Source of the DNA: Clitopilus passeckerianus
Taxonomy: Eukaryota > Basidiomycota > Agaricomycetes > Agaricales > Entolomataceae
DNA length: 64,000 nucleotides
Direction: 5' to 3'
Assembly (NCBI GenBank): GCA_944990035.1
Contig: CALYLX010000059.1
Location: 248,001-312,000, forward strand
The notes below the pieces were generated by a model, which was not told the DNA's origin, made no database searches, and worked only from the letters and a program-made list of their open reading frames with translations. Positions 36,970 through 48,225 of the stretch are shown here, piece after piece. The translations under genes and the position numbers were made by a program. The stretch's first letter is position 1. Each line of letters begins with the position of its first letter.

Positions 36970-39900
36970 ATGCTCAAGCTTTTCTCTCGTTCCAAGAGGA
37001 AGAAGGATAAGAGTAGCCGTGATAGCGGCTCTTCCACACCTCTCACAACTTCACCGTCATCGGCCAGAGCGCAGACTCCTGCTAGCCGCTCTATATCGCC
37101 TCTTCCACCCACAACTTCTGGGACCCAGTCAATCACGAAAGACCGTTCAGCTTCTGGGATTTCCGAACCTCTGGATGTGCCGGAATCCCCACCATCAGCA
37201 AAGACTATCGAACTGGAGGAACCAGTAGTACCGCCAATCGTCATCATCCAGGATACCCCGCAGCAACCCGTCAACAATCACATACTAGCTGACAAGGGTG
37301 GCGCCTCTGAAGCGCGATTCACGGCGTCTTCTGATATGGCTAGGAATGAAGACGAACAACCACGATTCAATAACCAAGTAGCCTCGCCCGAAAACCATAT
37401 CTCTTTGGCGTCATCAGGTCAACACACTGCTTCCACAGGCTCCCAAGAAACCTCACCGCCTCCCACAGCTACTCCACGAGCCGTTTTGTCCATCTCCGAA
37501 AGCCGGATTACTGGGAGGGATATATACAATGTCATTGGAAATCTGGAAGTTAATAAGGACACGACAACGCGGGTAAGTAACTCATACTTTCTACGTACGG
37601 AATCCCACTGACACTACGTTAGCTGCAGAAACTGAAATCCATCCTCAATCCAGTGAATGCTGCATGGGACTCGTACGAGGCCGACCAACGTTCCAAGTGC
37701 TTTGAAAACACTCGCCAACAGCTATTGAGCAACATCGAAGCGTGGTTTAGAGGGAGCGATAGCCAAGCACCAATATTTGTTCTCGATGGTGTTGCCGGTA
37801 TCGGAAAGTCGACAATCGCACAGTCTATTGCTGAGCTAGCTGCTGGACTCGGTATGCTAGGCGCGAGTTTCTTCTTCACAAGGAATGAAGAAGGACGGGC
37901 GACCGCCAAGCACTTCTTTCCGACCATTGCCTTTCAGCTAGCCTGTCACTATCCGGCCTTCACTCGAACGATTGCCGATGCACTGGAGGACAATCCAGAT
38001 GCGGCACAGAAGACCATTCTTCAACAGCTTTTGCTCCTCATAGTTGCCCCTCTCAAAGAGCTACTCGCACAGATGGCCACTCCCATTCTCATCGTCATCG
38101 ACGCGCTAGATGAATGTAATGAAGACGAAGCGGAAACCCTCTTAACCCTCCTCGCTCGTCACATTCCACATCTGCCCCAATTAAAAGTCTTCATTACCAC
38201 CCGTCCCGAGTGGCATGTCCGCCATATTCTAGCTCGAGATGGCAACCATAAACTCTTTCGGTTGCATGAGATAGAAGATTTCATTGTGCAATCTGATATC
38301 CGGCTATATCTTGATTTCTCCCTATCCCCCGAACGGATCCAGATGCTTTTCCCCCATCGTCAGCCTCCGTGGCGCCCCAGTAATCATGACATGAACACGT
38401 TATGCGGGATCTGTGGCACACTCTTTATAATCGCATCAACCGCTACCAAATTCATCCTCGACAAGAAAGCACAGAATCCGGAGAGGCGACTTGCTTGCCT
38501 GCTCGATGGAGTCTCCCTGACAGACTTCTCTGGGTCCAAACACACCGACGTCATGGACAAGTTCTACATCCAAATCATCCGTTCCGCCGTACCTGATCTC
38601 CCTGACGAAGCTGAGGAATGGCATGACCTGTATCAACTTATACTTGGCGCAACCATTGCTCTTCAAAATCCTCTCCCCGCTCAAGCGCTGGCAACACTAC
38701 TGGGCATAGACGTTAGCGAGATTGAATCTACCTTGCTCCATCTACATTCTCTAGTCGCTCCAAGCGGTTCAGAGTCAATCTATCGGATACACCATAAATC
38801 ATTTCCCGATTTCATCACGAATCCAGACCGCATCAACCGCGCTTTGGCAAAATGCTCAACGATCTCGCCAAACCTGGCTCCGAAATTCCTGATCGACCCA
38901 AGAATGCATCATCATCGACTGGCAGTAGCGTGCTTCCATACCATGGATAAGCACTTGAAATTCAACGTTGCCAATCTTCCTCCGGAAGGATGGTTCGTGG
39001 ACAAGGCTGACATCGAGAGTCTACGACCTAGACTCTTCAGAGAAGAGATTGTCTACGCCGCTTCTCATTGGGCTTCCCATATCAGCGCAGCTGGAGAGCT
39101 CGATGTCGGGCTTCAACAAGATATTGGGAAATGGGCATGTACCCATGTCATGGCCTGGCTCGAGGTCATGAGCATTCTCGGTCAAATTTCACGTGCGCAC
39201 AACATGTTGGATATGGCACTGAATGCAATTGTGAGCGGACCTTTCAGCAGCTCTCTGTTCTTCCAAGTGGCTAATTAGCGGGATTACAGAATATACACCC
39301 TCACGATTGGCCGGAGAGAAATACAACCCTTGCACTGTTGTCCGACACCCGCCGGTTCCTCATGCAGAACGTTGAAGTCGTGACCTTAACGCCGATGCAT
39401 ATTTATCAATCAGCGCTCTCATTCACACCTCGAAACACCCTGCTGTATAAGACCTACAGAGAAGCAGAACATCTGAGTGTTGTTAGCGGAATTGAGCAGG
39501 AATGGGATCCCGCCGCACTGGTCACCTTGACAGGCCATTCAGGCGAAGTCAACGCGGTTGCTTTCTCTCCCAATGGGAAAATACTCGCATCAGCATCCGA
39601 TGACAACACGGTCCGCCTGTGGGATGGAAATACAGGTGGTCATCTCATCACTCTTGAAGGCCATTCCAATTTGGTTTTATCTGTCATGTTCTCTCCCGAT
39701 GGTGCGAGACTTGCATCGGCATCCAGTGATTGCACGATCCGTCTGTGGGATGCCACAACGGGTGCCCATCTTGTCACTCTGAACGGCCATTCTGACTGGG
39801 CCAGAACTGTTGCATTCTCTCCTGACGGTTTGAGGCTCGTATCTGGGTCCAATGACATGTCAATCCGTCTATGGGATGGAGAAACGGGTGCCCATCTCAT

Positions 39901-41524
39901 CACTATTAAAGACCATTCCGGTTCAATTTACTCAGTCACATTCTCCCCTGATGGGTCGAGACTTGCTTCAGCAGCCAGTGATCACACAGTTTGTCTGTGG
40001 GATGGACAAACTGGTGCTCATATCACCACATTTGAACATTCCAGTGAAGTCAACTCTGTTGCGTTCTCCTCTGATGGATCGAGGCTTGCATCAGCGTCTG
40101 CCGATCACAGAATCCGTCTGTGGGAAGTAACACCGGGTGCTCATATAATTGCTCTCGAAGGCCATTCCAGCATCGTGTATTCTGTGGTATTCTCCCCCGA
40201 TGGGTCGAGGCTTGCCTCAGGGTCCGGAGACCGCACAGTCCGTTTGTGGGATGCAACAACAGCTGCTCCTGTCATCACTTTCAATGGCCATTCCGGCATT
40301 GTCATTGGTGTCGCATTCTCCCCCGATGGATCAAGACTTGCATCGGGATCCAGCGATTACACAGTCCGCCTCTGGGACGTAAAGTCGGGCGCTCTCAATG
40401 GCCATTGTGGAGATGACGGACTGTCTTCAGATGCTGTAAGTATTGTATATTCCCCTTCAAATAATGCCATTTGTTCATAGAATGCAAAGCCAGACATCAT
40501 CATTCATACCCATTCCGGTGTAGTCACGGCTATGGCGCACTCACCCGATAGCACAAGTTTTGTGTCAGGATCTGGAGATGGCACCCTCCGCCTGTGGGAT
40601 GGAAAGACAGGGGCCTATATCACCACTCTTCATGGGCATTATGACTGGGTCAGAGCCGTCGAATTCTCACCTGATGGCGCAAGGCTTGCTTCAGGATCAG
40701 AGGATACGACAATCCGGCTGTGGGACGGAAAGACAGGTGACCATATCTGTACTCTTGATGGCCACTTACATTGGGTCATCACCATTGCATTCTCTCCCGA
40801 TGGCGCAAAGCTTGCCTCGGGATCCAACGATGATACCATTCGGTTGTGGGACAGAAAGACGGGGGCTCATATCACAACCCTCCACGGTCATTCAGACTGC
40901 GTCCGTGCCATTGCGTTCTCTCCCGATGGCTTAAGGCTTGTGTCGGCATCGGATGACCAGACAATCCGGGTATGGGATGGACGGTCTGGATCTCATATCA
41001 GCATTATCTACTCAGAGAGGGTGATGAGTGCCATTGCATTCTCCCCCAGTGGCTCAACATTGGCATCGGTGTCGGGAAGAGATTATGATGAATATGGTGA
41101 CGTCATTGGTAATCATGCTACCCTGTATCTGCGGACAATGAGCAACGTTCGCCAAATCTCTCTCAGGAAACATTTCGAATCCATGGCATGTTTCATATTT
41201 CTCCCAAGCGCCTCACACCCCACCTTCTCGCCTCCCATTGCTACCGCTGATGATGTCATCGACCCTCTTTTCACCCATCCAGTCACATCTGATTACCCCT
41301 TACGCATCATCGCATTTGGTAGGCGACAAAACCCTTCTCTATCAGGCCTCGTATACCTCAAGGTGCCAGCGGATGGACAGCCTGTTATGATTCCGTTCTG
41401 CTGGTTCCCACCCCACTTCGATGTCACTGCATTCTCTGTAGACTCTACCGGCTCCTCTATCACAGTCGGCTGCCAGGACGGCCGTGTCCTTCTCCTTGAT
41501 ATATCAAAGGTTTTCCTTCCTTGA
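36970..41524 (+). CDS. NLR gene 4: NACHT-WD40 STAND protein with an in-frame TAG at a possible intron
   Basis: Exons are 36970-37572, 37623-39230 and 39290-41524. The last is either split by a 45-nt intron (40436-40480) or interrupted by TAG at 40478-40480. With splicing the protein has about 1466 residues. The start ATG reads MLKLFSRSKRKKDK. Exon 1 is basic, then Ser/Pro rich, and ends RDIYNVIGNLEVNKDTTTR. Exon 2 has P-loop GVAGIGKST, Walker B ILIVIDALDEC, VFITTRPEWHV and HHKSFPDFIT. Exon 3 encodes seven WD40 blades, a linker, then four regular and three degenerate blades. Repeat 5 has lost the Gly of the GH pair. The frame resumes perfectly after the TAG. If the segment is not spliced, the product ends after the first propeller, giving a protein of about 1133 residues with one propeller. 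Confidence 0.88.
40436..40480 (+). other. Possible 45-nt intron, or premature stop, in gene 4
   Basis: Starts GTAAGT (a better donor than GTAAGC in genes 1-3) and ends TTCATAG; the AG of the acceptor is the end of an in-frame TAG. Flanking codons join in phase 0, Ala to Asn. At 45 nt it is at the short end for introns here (the others are about 50-60 nt), and the branch point is weak. Confidence 0.55.
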
Positions 41525-41579
41525 AACCCCGTTTGAGCGCCTCACATCATATCTGTATGTACAAACAATGTCCCTCCAT

Positions 41580-41710
41580 TCGTGAATCACTATGGTATCA
41601 AATTTCTTACATACACTTCACCTCGCACTACTCTACTTCGTTACAATTGTGCATATGCCGACGAACATTTTCTCCTATTCTTCTTGTATATTCTTTGCGT
41701 CTCTGAGTTG
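41580..41710 (+). repeat. Conserved 3' flank of NLR gene 4
   Basis: A diverged version of the shared 3' block: CATACACTTCACCTCGCACTACTCTACTTCG, then GACGAACATTTTCTCCTATTCTTC. Supports common descent of the gene ends. Confidence 0.5.
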
Positions 41711-41864
41711 TGCTTAGCCTTGTGGATCAAGTTCACGCGTAGCCATTTCATCCTCATTGACTCTGATGAGCAACATAAGTTGTTATTCATATCCACCCGA
41801 GAATGCAGCTCGTGGGCCGATGTCGACCTCATACTTGCATTCACCCATGCCAACAGGTTCGGGT

Positions 41865-44190
41865 TCATAGGTATGCACACTCGCCTATGCGCTCTCCGCC
41901 CCACGAACCAGACTCTGATCCATCACGCAGACCTGGCATAAACCAAGAAAGTAATTGATAAGGACAACGTGCAGTACAAAAAGAATACGGGAACAAGGAC
42001 GAGTCACGGAGGTACAGGTGTAAGAATGCAGAAAAAGAACCTGAGCGGTATTGCAGGAGCCTGGAGGCCCGAAGTTCGACGAGACAAAAGCGAAAACGAG
42101 AGAAAACACGTCCATGGGAATGTAGGAAGTAGTAACAATGTAATTGTTTCAAGGACGTTGGAGATTGTATATAGGTAGCAAAGGGAAAGTGTTCGTTATA
42201 AAGGCCCAAAACGCAGCATTTCAAGGGTACAAGCAGCCTCCCAGGGCATTCACGTACGTTCGCCATCCCGTTTCCCGAACCCTCGCTTGCCCATAAACAC
42301 CAGTAGCTAGCGAAGGTTAACTTTCTCGCGTACGAGATTAGCTCGGTGCCCAGCACAAGTCGGTATTATGGTATGGCACGGCCTCGAGAAAACCGGCCGG
42401 CTGTGATAAAGCAGATGCTTGATGAGACAAGATATTGGTGGACGACGTCACCACCTCCAGTCTTGATACCAGAGCGGCTGGAATCCAACTCCTTGCTCGA
42501 ATGCCGTGACTTCTGAACCCTAGGGCAACGGGAGTAGTAGCGCGCAAGTGCTGCCGGCACAAAGTCTCAAGCCAAAAACGCGTCGAACATGGAGTAGGCG
42601 TGGGGACGAGGGTATTCGAGCATAGCGGTGAAAGTTTGCACCAGGCCAGGGGCGGTTTTCTGCCAATCGATCCCCAAAAGCCTCGCTCCTGGGTGTAACG
42701 CTCCTACGGCGTCGTCTTCATCCCCTCTCTCTTCTCATTGTCCAGGACCTCCTCTTTTCCTGCACCGGCCTAGACAAGTAGCACATCCCCAACTCTGACA
42801 TCCTCCTTCGAGAGAACGCATCCCTCGACTGAAGCAGCCTATCCTCGGGGCTGACGAGATGACGAAGGTGGAGGTTGTGGGTGTAAGGACGAGGATAGAG
42901 TTAGAACGTATGCAGGGATGAGAAGGTGGTGGGCGAAACCGTGGAAATCTTCGTGAAAGAGATCTACTAGGCTGAGAGACCACGCGGTTGTGACGGTGCA
43001 GGCGCTGTTGTAAATGGCCTGTTACGAACAATCTGGGCCCAGAATTACGGGTGCCCCCTCAGTCGGCCAAACTGCTCGTGCCCATCACATTGGTCGTGAG
43101 GTAGGCGGGGTCATGGCAAGATGCCATCCAAATCTTGGCGACAATCTTGCATGGATGGCGTTCATGGCCGAAAGATGCTCTAAACAGAATCGAATATCAA
43201 CGTTCTATTCAAGTCGGTTAGAAGGTCAATGATGAACGGAGGGGAAACGAAAGCACGAGGAAACGGCGAACATACGCGGAGGGAGGAGGGCAGACAGGAA
43301 AGGGAAAAAGGAACAGAAGAATAAAGAAATGTGATGAGAACGATACCTACATGTACACGAGCCTCAAAACGCCGACAGAAACAAGCTTCGAGCGTATACA
43401 TGGGCTCTTCGATGAGGAGAGGGAGGGCGACATGATGAGTCATTACAGGCCAGCAGTTTGAGGGAGGTGCATCGGCGATTCGTCTACAATCGAGGCCAAG
43501 ACATCTTATATGAGAGGGACTCTCGTTCTCAACCGTGGAACAGAGAGATTTCTGCAGCAAATGCCGAACGTTGCCGCTGCTAGGCACCGGGTTTTAACGT
43601 CGACAAAATTCTGTGAACAGAAATGAATATCAGCCCCACATTCACGTCAATCAAAAGGTGGATGGTGAGGCGAAGAAGGACAAAGACATGAGAGGTCGCG
43701 AGTATTTGAGAAGAGAGGAAGACAGACGGAGAAAGGGAAGCAAAATGATATTTACCGTTGCCCCAACCTGTTAGTTCATTTTTCTCCAACTTCCGAGGAC
43801 CCTCTTGAACGCTGCAGCACTGGATGCAGCTGGATGACGTGGCTCCTAGACTACTCCTCCTTAGGCGACATGCTCAGCGTCAAGATCCGGAGATCTTTGC
43901 CGTTGAATGAATCGAGTGCTGCAACTTGAAGGAACAGATGTTGCTAACAGTTGACGGCACAGTTGGTGGCACTAGCTTTCGGCTTGGTTGTATGCGTGGT
44001 ATGTCGTCACGGAAGAACATCGTGAAAGGCTGGAGCCTGACTCTGACATGAGCAAGCTCGGAATCGTGGTGAAAGATTTGAAGAAAAGTGGACGCGTCAA
44101 GGTGAGCAAGTGCCTAATCATTTCCGAATCCCGAGCCGACAGATCCGCTGCAAGCGACGTTCGAAGATCTTCCATTTGCTCAACCAACGT
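41865..44190 (-). repeat. Convergent decayed family, copy D, downstream of gene 4
   Basis: A 163-codon ORF (41865-42356) joins the GSGNGMANV block and the C-terminal hydrophobic block in one frame; in copies A and B these are split over frames. Further blocks are 42338-42562, 43180-43587, 43580-43789 and 43972-44187, the last with SRCSSVTTYHAY. Intron-like segments start GTAAATATC near 43755. The copy is more diverged from A and B than they are from each other. Probably a decayed gene; product unknown. Confidence 0.4.
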
Positions 44191-44530
44191 CTCGAAAGTA
44201 GACGGATATTATAGTTTGAAAGACGCAGAAAGGGTACGTAAAATAAGCAAAGAAGCCTCAAGATTAAAGCTTAGTGACCCGATCCTGAGCGTTGAGCCTC
44301 CGACGATTTCTCTTCCCGACAATCCTGAGCTTATCGATCTCATACTAAGTACTCGAAGCGATTCTGAGTCCTAGTTCTCGCCCAAACACGTTAAAGAATA
44401 TCAGTGTACCAGCTCCGTTTTTGTGAGAGGCAAAGCAACGAGTTGAAGGAGATGATTTGCAACCTTGTAATAATAATCGGCATTGGAACAAACATAGGAT
44501 TCGTGCACGCTCGTGGTACAAACAGTACTC

Positions 44531-44872
44531 CTAATACCCAGGTATAACCACATTCACCTGTCCCTGAATCTGCGTAGTCCCTTCGACCACCACAGGCTCA
44601 TCCGCCGTAAGCGCCCCTCTATCCAGCGGATCCCCCGACGGTCCATGAAACTCCAGGCTAATCCCATATTCACCCGGCCCAACACTTCCACTTAAGCTAT
44701 ATGGTCCCGACGGAGCGTAGAATTTCACCCGGGCGGGAACGCTGATGGGTTGGGGGAGAGGAGGGAAGTAGTACCCTGTGATTGTGATGAGTTGGAGTTG
44801 GGGGAAGGGTTGGGGTGTGAAGGTGAAGTGGCCGGAGGTGGTTAGGGTGAGTGTGCCTCGGGATTTGGACAT
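44531..44872 (-). CDS. Small beta-rich protein of unknown function, 113 codons
   Basis: A clean minus-strand ORF starting MSKSRGTLTLTTSG and ending VVIPGY. It is Gly/Pro/Thr/Ser rich with alternating hydrophobic residues, which suggests a beta-sandwich or barrel. There is no signal peptide or membrane segment, so it is probably cytosolic. The central part (QLITITGYYFPPLPQP, YSLSGSVGPGEY) has no run of low complexity, and codon choice is C/G-rich at third positions, so it looks like a real gene and not a repeat shadow. A TATA box lies about 175 nt upstream. It is unrelated to the NLR genes and sits where the orientation of the flanking repeats switches. I do not recognise the family; an extra 5' non-coding exon is possible. 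Confidence 0.7.
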   Translation of the reverse strand: MSKSRGTLTLTTSGHFTFTPQPFPQLQLITITGYYFPPLPQPISVPARVKFYAPSGPYSLSGSVGPGEYGISLEFHGPSGDPLDRGALTADEPVVVEGTTQIQGQVNVVIPGY

Positions 44873-45045
44873 TGTGGATGGGTTTCGGGCGGGTAGGTCT
44901 GGAGAGGGGGTTAAGTACGGATTCGTGATACAGAGAATGCTGTAAACACCGACCTTGGAGTTAACGATGAAAGTTCTGGCTGATAGTGAGATGCTTGCAA
45001 TTGCTGCTCGACGAGTCGTGTCTGGCGGGATTGGCTCTCAACCGC

Positions 45046-45053
45046 TTTATATA
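45046..45053 (-). promoter_or_regulatory. TATA box for the 113-codon gene
   Basis: Minus strand reads TATATAAA within GTCGTATATAAAGCGG. It is about 175 nt upstream of the ATG at 44872, leaving room for a leader of about 140 nt. Confidence 0.6.
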
Positions 45054-45059
45054 CGACTC

Positions 45060-45730
45060 ACGCCATACAGAGGAGCTTCATTTCAATTGACTGTCACTCG
45101 TGCCACTGGTAGATACCTATCATAAATGTTTCAGGGATCGTGGCAGCACCTGGCCGCACACGTTTCGCACGTCGGGCGCAAGAGGCCTTGAAGTGCGAAC
45201 AAATGAATGCAAGCGCTATTGCCCGTACCAGTGATGTATGAATGCGTTGAAGGAGCCCCGAAGTGACGTTATACGCCACGGCTTGGCATTCTGCTGTTAG
45301 TGGATGGACAGACCAGATCTAGCTCGACAATTTGTGGCATGTGTGGTGACTAGCATCTCATTTTACCATCTGTGGCTTCATCCAGTGTATGTAATTTGCC
45401 TTACTCGGATGGTTTGGTGCGAGTTTTAGGTGTGTTTGAAAGGAGTCGCAAAGATGGAGATTTTCTCGATTGCAAACGATGTGAGCGAGAAAAGCAAGAG
45501 AAACGCGAGCTGCAAGTCCACCAAAACTCTCAGAAGAAAAGAAACGACGATTTTATTCCAGTGCACAAGCTAGGGTGTACATTCAGTAGGATTTTCACAG
45601 CCCAATAAGATGGTATCATGACTAGACTCTCTTTCATGAGACGTTCTGCAGCTAAACAAGGTGGCAGGCATTGGCAGCAAGTTGGACTTGAGCCTAATCT
45701 CCGAGCTGAATCCTTCTAGAACACACAACA
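45060..45730. other. Spacer without supported gene
   Basis: Contains short ORFs only (45094-45279 on minus, 45372-45608 on plus). The 78-codon plus ORF is Lys/Arg/Glu rich and has no recognisable domain. Nothing else stands out. Confidence 0.5.
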
Positions 45731-45800
45731 ACAAATAACCGGAACGTGTTCCCCGGATGCCGGTGGCCAATCAGAAAACTCGAAAATTCGACCGAAATTC
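45730..45800 (+). repeat. Dispersed TTCCCCGGATGCCGGT-type element, copy 2
   Basis: Reads AACAAATAACCGGAACGTG then TTCCCCGGATGCCGGTGGCCA. Related to 48148-48225 (+) and 23255-23325 (-). Confidence 0.65.
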
Positions 45801-47300
45801 CATATTATCTGCAGACGCGACGACTTCCACTCTCCGGTGCCACTTTTCTTCACCTTTTTCACCACGATTTCGGCCATGTCAGTTTCACGATGCTCCTCCA
45901 TGACAAGACGCCATGCGTACATCCCAGCCGAAGGCTAGTACCAAAAACTGTGCCGAAAACTGTCGCCAACATCGGTTCCTTCAACGTCAAGTTGCAGAAT
46001 TTGTTTCACAGCCTGCTCGGATCTTGAGCATCCCGACTTCAAGAAGTTGAAGCTACGTCATCCTGTGCTCCAGTTTTTAAGACGGCCCTTTGGGAGAGGT
46101 TGGCGTTGAGAATCGGATGCCTCAGGCCTAGGTAAATATCGGTTTTCTCTCCTTTCTTCTCCTTTTTCCTTCTGTGTACCCTCCCCCACTCGTCATTACT
46201 CTTATTGCCACACCATCCACCTTTTGACTGACGTGAATGCGACGCTGATCCTTCATTCGGTTTGCAGATTATCGTAGCCATCAAGGTTCGGCCTCGAGCA
46301 AGTTCAATGCCCCAACGACACCTGTCGTCACGAATCTCAATCAAGACTTCGCTGATAGGACGTCTCTACCTCGACTCTAGGCGATCTATGTTGCCGCTTT
46401 GAAGAAGGCCTTCGGGAACAGTGCAGTGCTAGCTGGTGTGGGGACGACTCATGCACAGGTAAATATCCCTGTTCTTCCCCTTCCCCTTCTCCCATCGTCT
46501 TCTGTGTGCCTCCGCACATTCATATGTTCCCGCGTTAGTTCTCCTTTGCTCAACATTTCACCTTGTAACCGGTTTGATTATGATGCTGATATTTGATTCA
46601 GCTCACAGATTACCGTCAAGGGCGAAATTCGTGCTCCAGGAATTCAAAACTGTGCCATCAAGAGGAGCAGGCACCTTCTGCACCGTCATCAGGAACGAAA
46701 TATGTGAACATCAAGATATCCTAGCCTCAGCTCACGAAATTGGGCCTACAACGGCACCTCGCTGTTCACTCTTCGGTATTCCGTCAAGAGGGCAGTACTC
46801 TCTGGCGCATATAGCTGTCAACCTTGCGAAGAAGCCAATGCCTGAAGATTCTGAGTCCCTGATCATGGGCAGAATTATAGTTTTTGCTAGAGGTAAGCTA
46901 ATTTTCCTCTCGTCTTTCTCTCGTTCCTTTTTCTTCTGTCGCCGTTTCTTCGTTTTCCATCCCTCCAACCCAAGCTAACCACACCTTCCTGCAAGTTTTT
47001 GTCAGGCTCCCCAACCATATGAGCAGCAAGTGATACTGCGTGAAACCTGCAAGCAGCACCCACCATGGTTACCCCGGCCATGCAACCTCTAGCTGAAGGG
47101 GCCGAAAGTTTGTCGCATGGGACTCCTCACCCAGCGCAGAAGCACCTCGTCGCCGTCATAGGAAAGCTCGCGTGTTGCAGACGCTGTTTACGAGCCCAGG
47201 CTACGCGCCAACATCCCTCACACCTCACCATTACTCCAACCCTCCCGTGACGAAGTTCTTTCCCATCGCCATCCATACCCAATATCTCTCCCCGCATTTA
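45800..47300 (+). repeat. Decayed family in plus orientation, copy E, first part
   Basis: From here to the right the family reads on the plus strand, opposite to copies A-D. Blocks at 45830-46130 match 43790-44190 in inverted orientation (SRCSSMTRRHAY, then an open piece ending CLRPR). Two intron-like segments follow: 46132-46267 (GTAAATATC to TTTGCAG) and 46459-46601 (GTAAATATC to GATTCAG), both containing CT-rich tracts. Another possible intron starts GTAAGCTAATT near 46892. No frame runs through the exon-like pieces. Confidence 0.4.
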
Positions 47301-47679
47301 TAGCAGTTGGCACCACCGACTACCGGTGAAGTAGGGCCAAAATTGTCGTTCTGCTCGTGGATGGTAGAACGCGGGCCTGACTGCCAATCCTCCATCTCAC
47401 CAAATCCAGAAGCCCGTTGTTGCCGAGAATTCAGTGGCCTCTTGTCATGACCCTGTCCACCTCCCAAACGACGCGTTGAGCACAAAGACCTCGGCTTACC
47501 GGCGAAGCACCCGTAATTGTGGACCCCGCCAGTTGTTGTTGACAGACTGGCAACGACGGCGCCTGCACCATCGCATTCATCCGATCCATCAAGCTGGAAG
47601 ATTCGTTCAAGAAGATCGAGCCTCATTCGAAGGCTTTGTGGTTTGGCCCCTTCCACGATCCAAACCTATCCATGCTTTC

Positions 47680-48094
47680 TCCGAAGGATTCAACGCTCAA
47701 TGGTTTCACCAACTGGCTCCCCGACCGTTTCGCCTTCGCTTTCCCCGCTTTCTTCCTCCCCCAACTCCCAACTCCCTCTTCCGCCACTCCCATTCGACGA
47801 CTTCCGCCCAGACCCATACTTCTCAGCCTCCCTATTCTCCTGCTCCCTCCTACCCTCCTCTTCCTCCTTCTCCTGCCCTCTCTGCATTCCCACTGCGGCT
47901 ACGTTCCAAACCTAACTCAGGCTGGAGTATTACTTTCAAGAAGGTCAAGCCTGATCCGAAGGATTCAATGCTCGTTGGTTTCTCCAACCGGCTCCTCAGC
48001 CCTTTCGCCTTCGCTTGGCCCATCTTCTTCTCCAAACTCCCTCCTCCGCCACTCCCATTCGACGACTCCCTCTCAGACCCATACTTTTCAGCCT
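47680..48094 (+). repeat. Direct repeat, two units of about 140 nt
   Basis: Units 47680-47829 and 47955-48094 both run from TCCGAAGGATTCAA to CAGACCCATACTT followed by TCAGCCT, with CCGCCACTCCCATTCGACGA in each. The period is about 270 nt. Confidence 0.85.
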
Positions 48095-48147
48095 ACTCAA
48101 GGCCTGGAGTCGGAAGTCAAACCCACTAAAACTAAAACGCGCAACAA

Positions 48148-48225
48148 CAAATACAGTAAGTATCCGGGGCTTGTTCCCCGGATGCCGGTGACCAATGGGA
48201 AAATTTGGCCGAAATTCCATAATAT
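48148..48225 (+). repeat. Dispersed TTCCCCGGATGCCGGT-type element, copy 3
   Basis: Reads AACAACAAATACAG, TATCCGGGGCTTG, then TTCCCCGGATGCCGGTGACC and AATTCCATAATATTCGCA. It shares the AAATTCCATA tail with copy 2. Confidence 0.65.
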
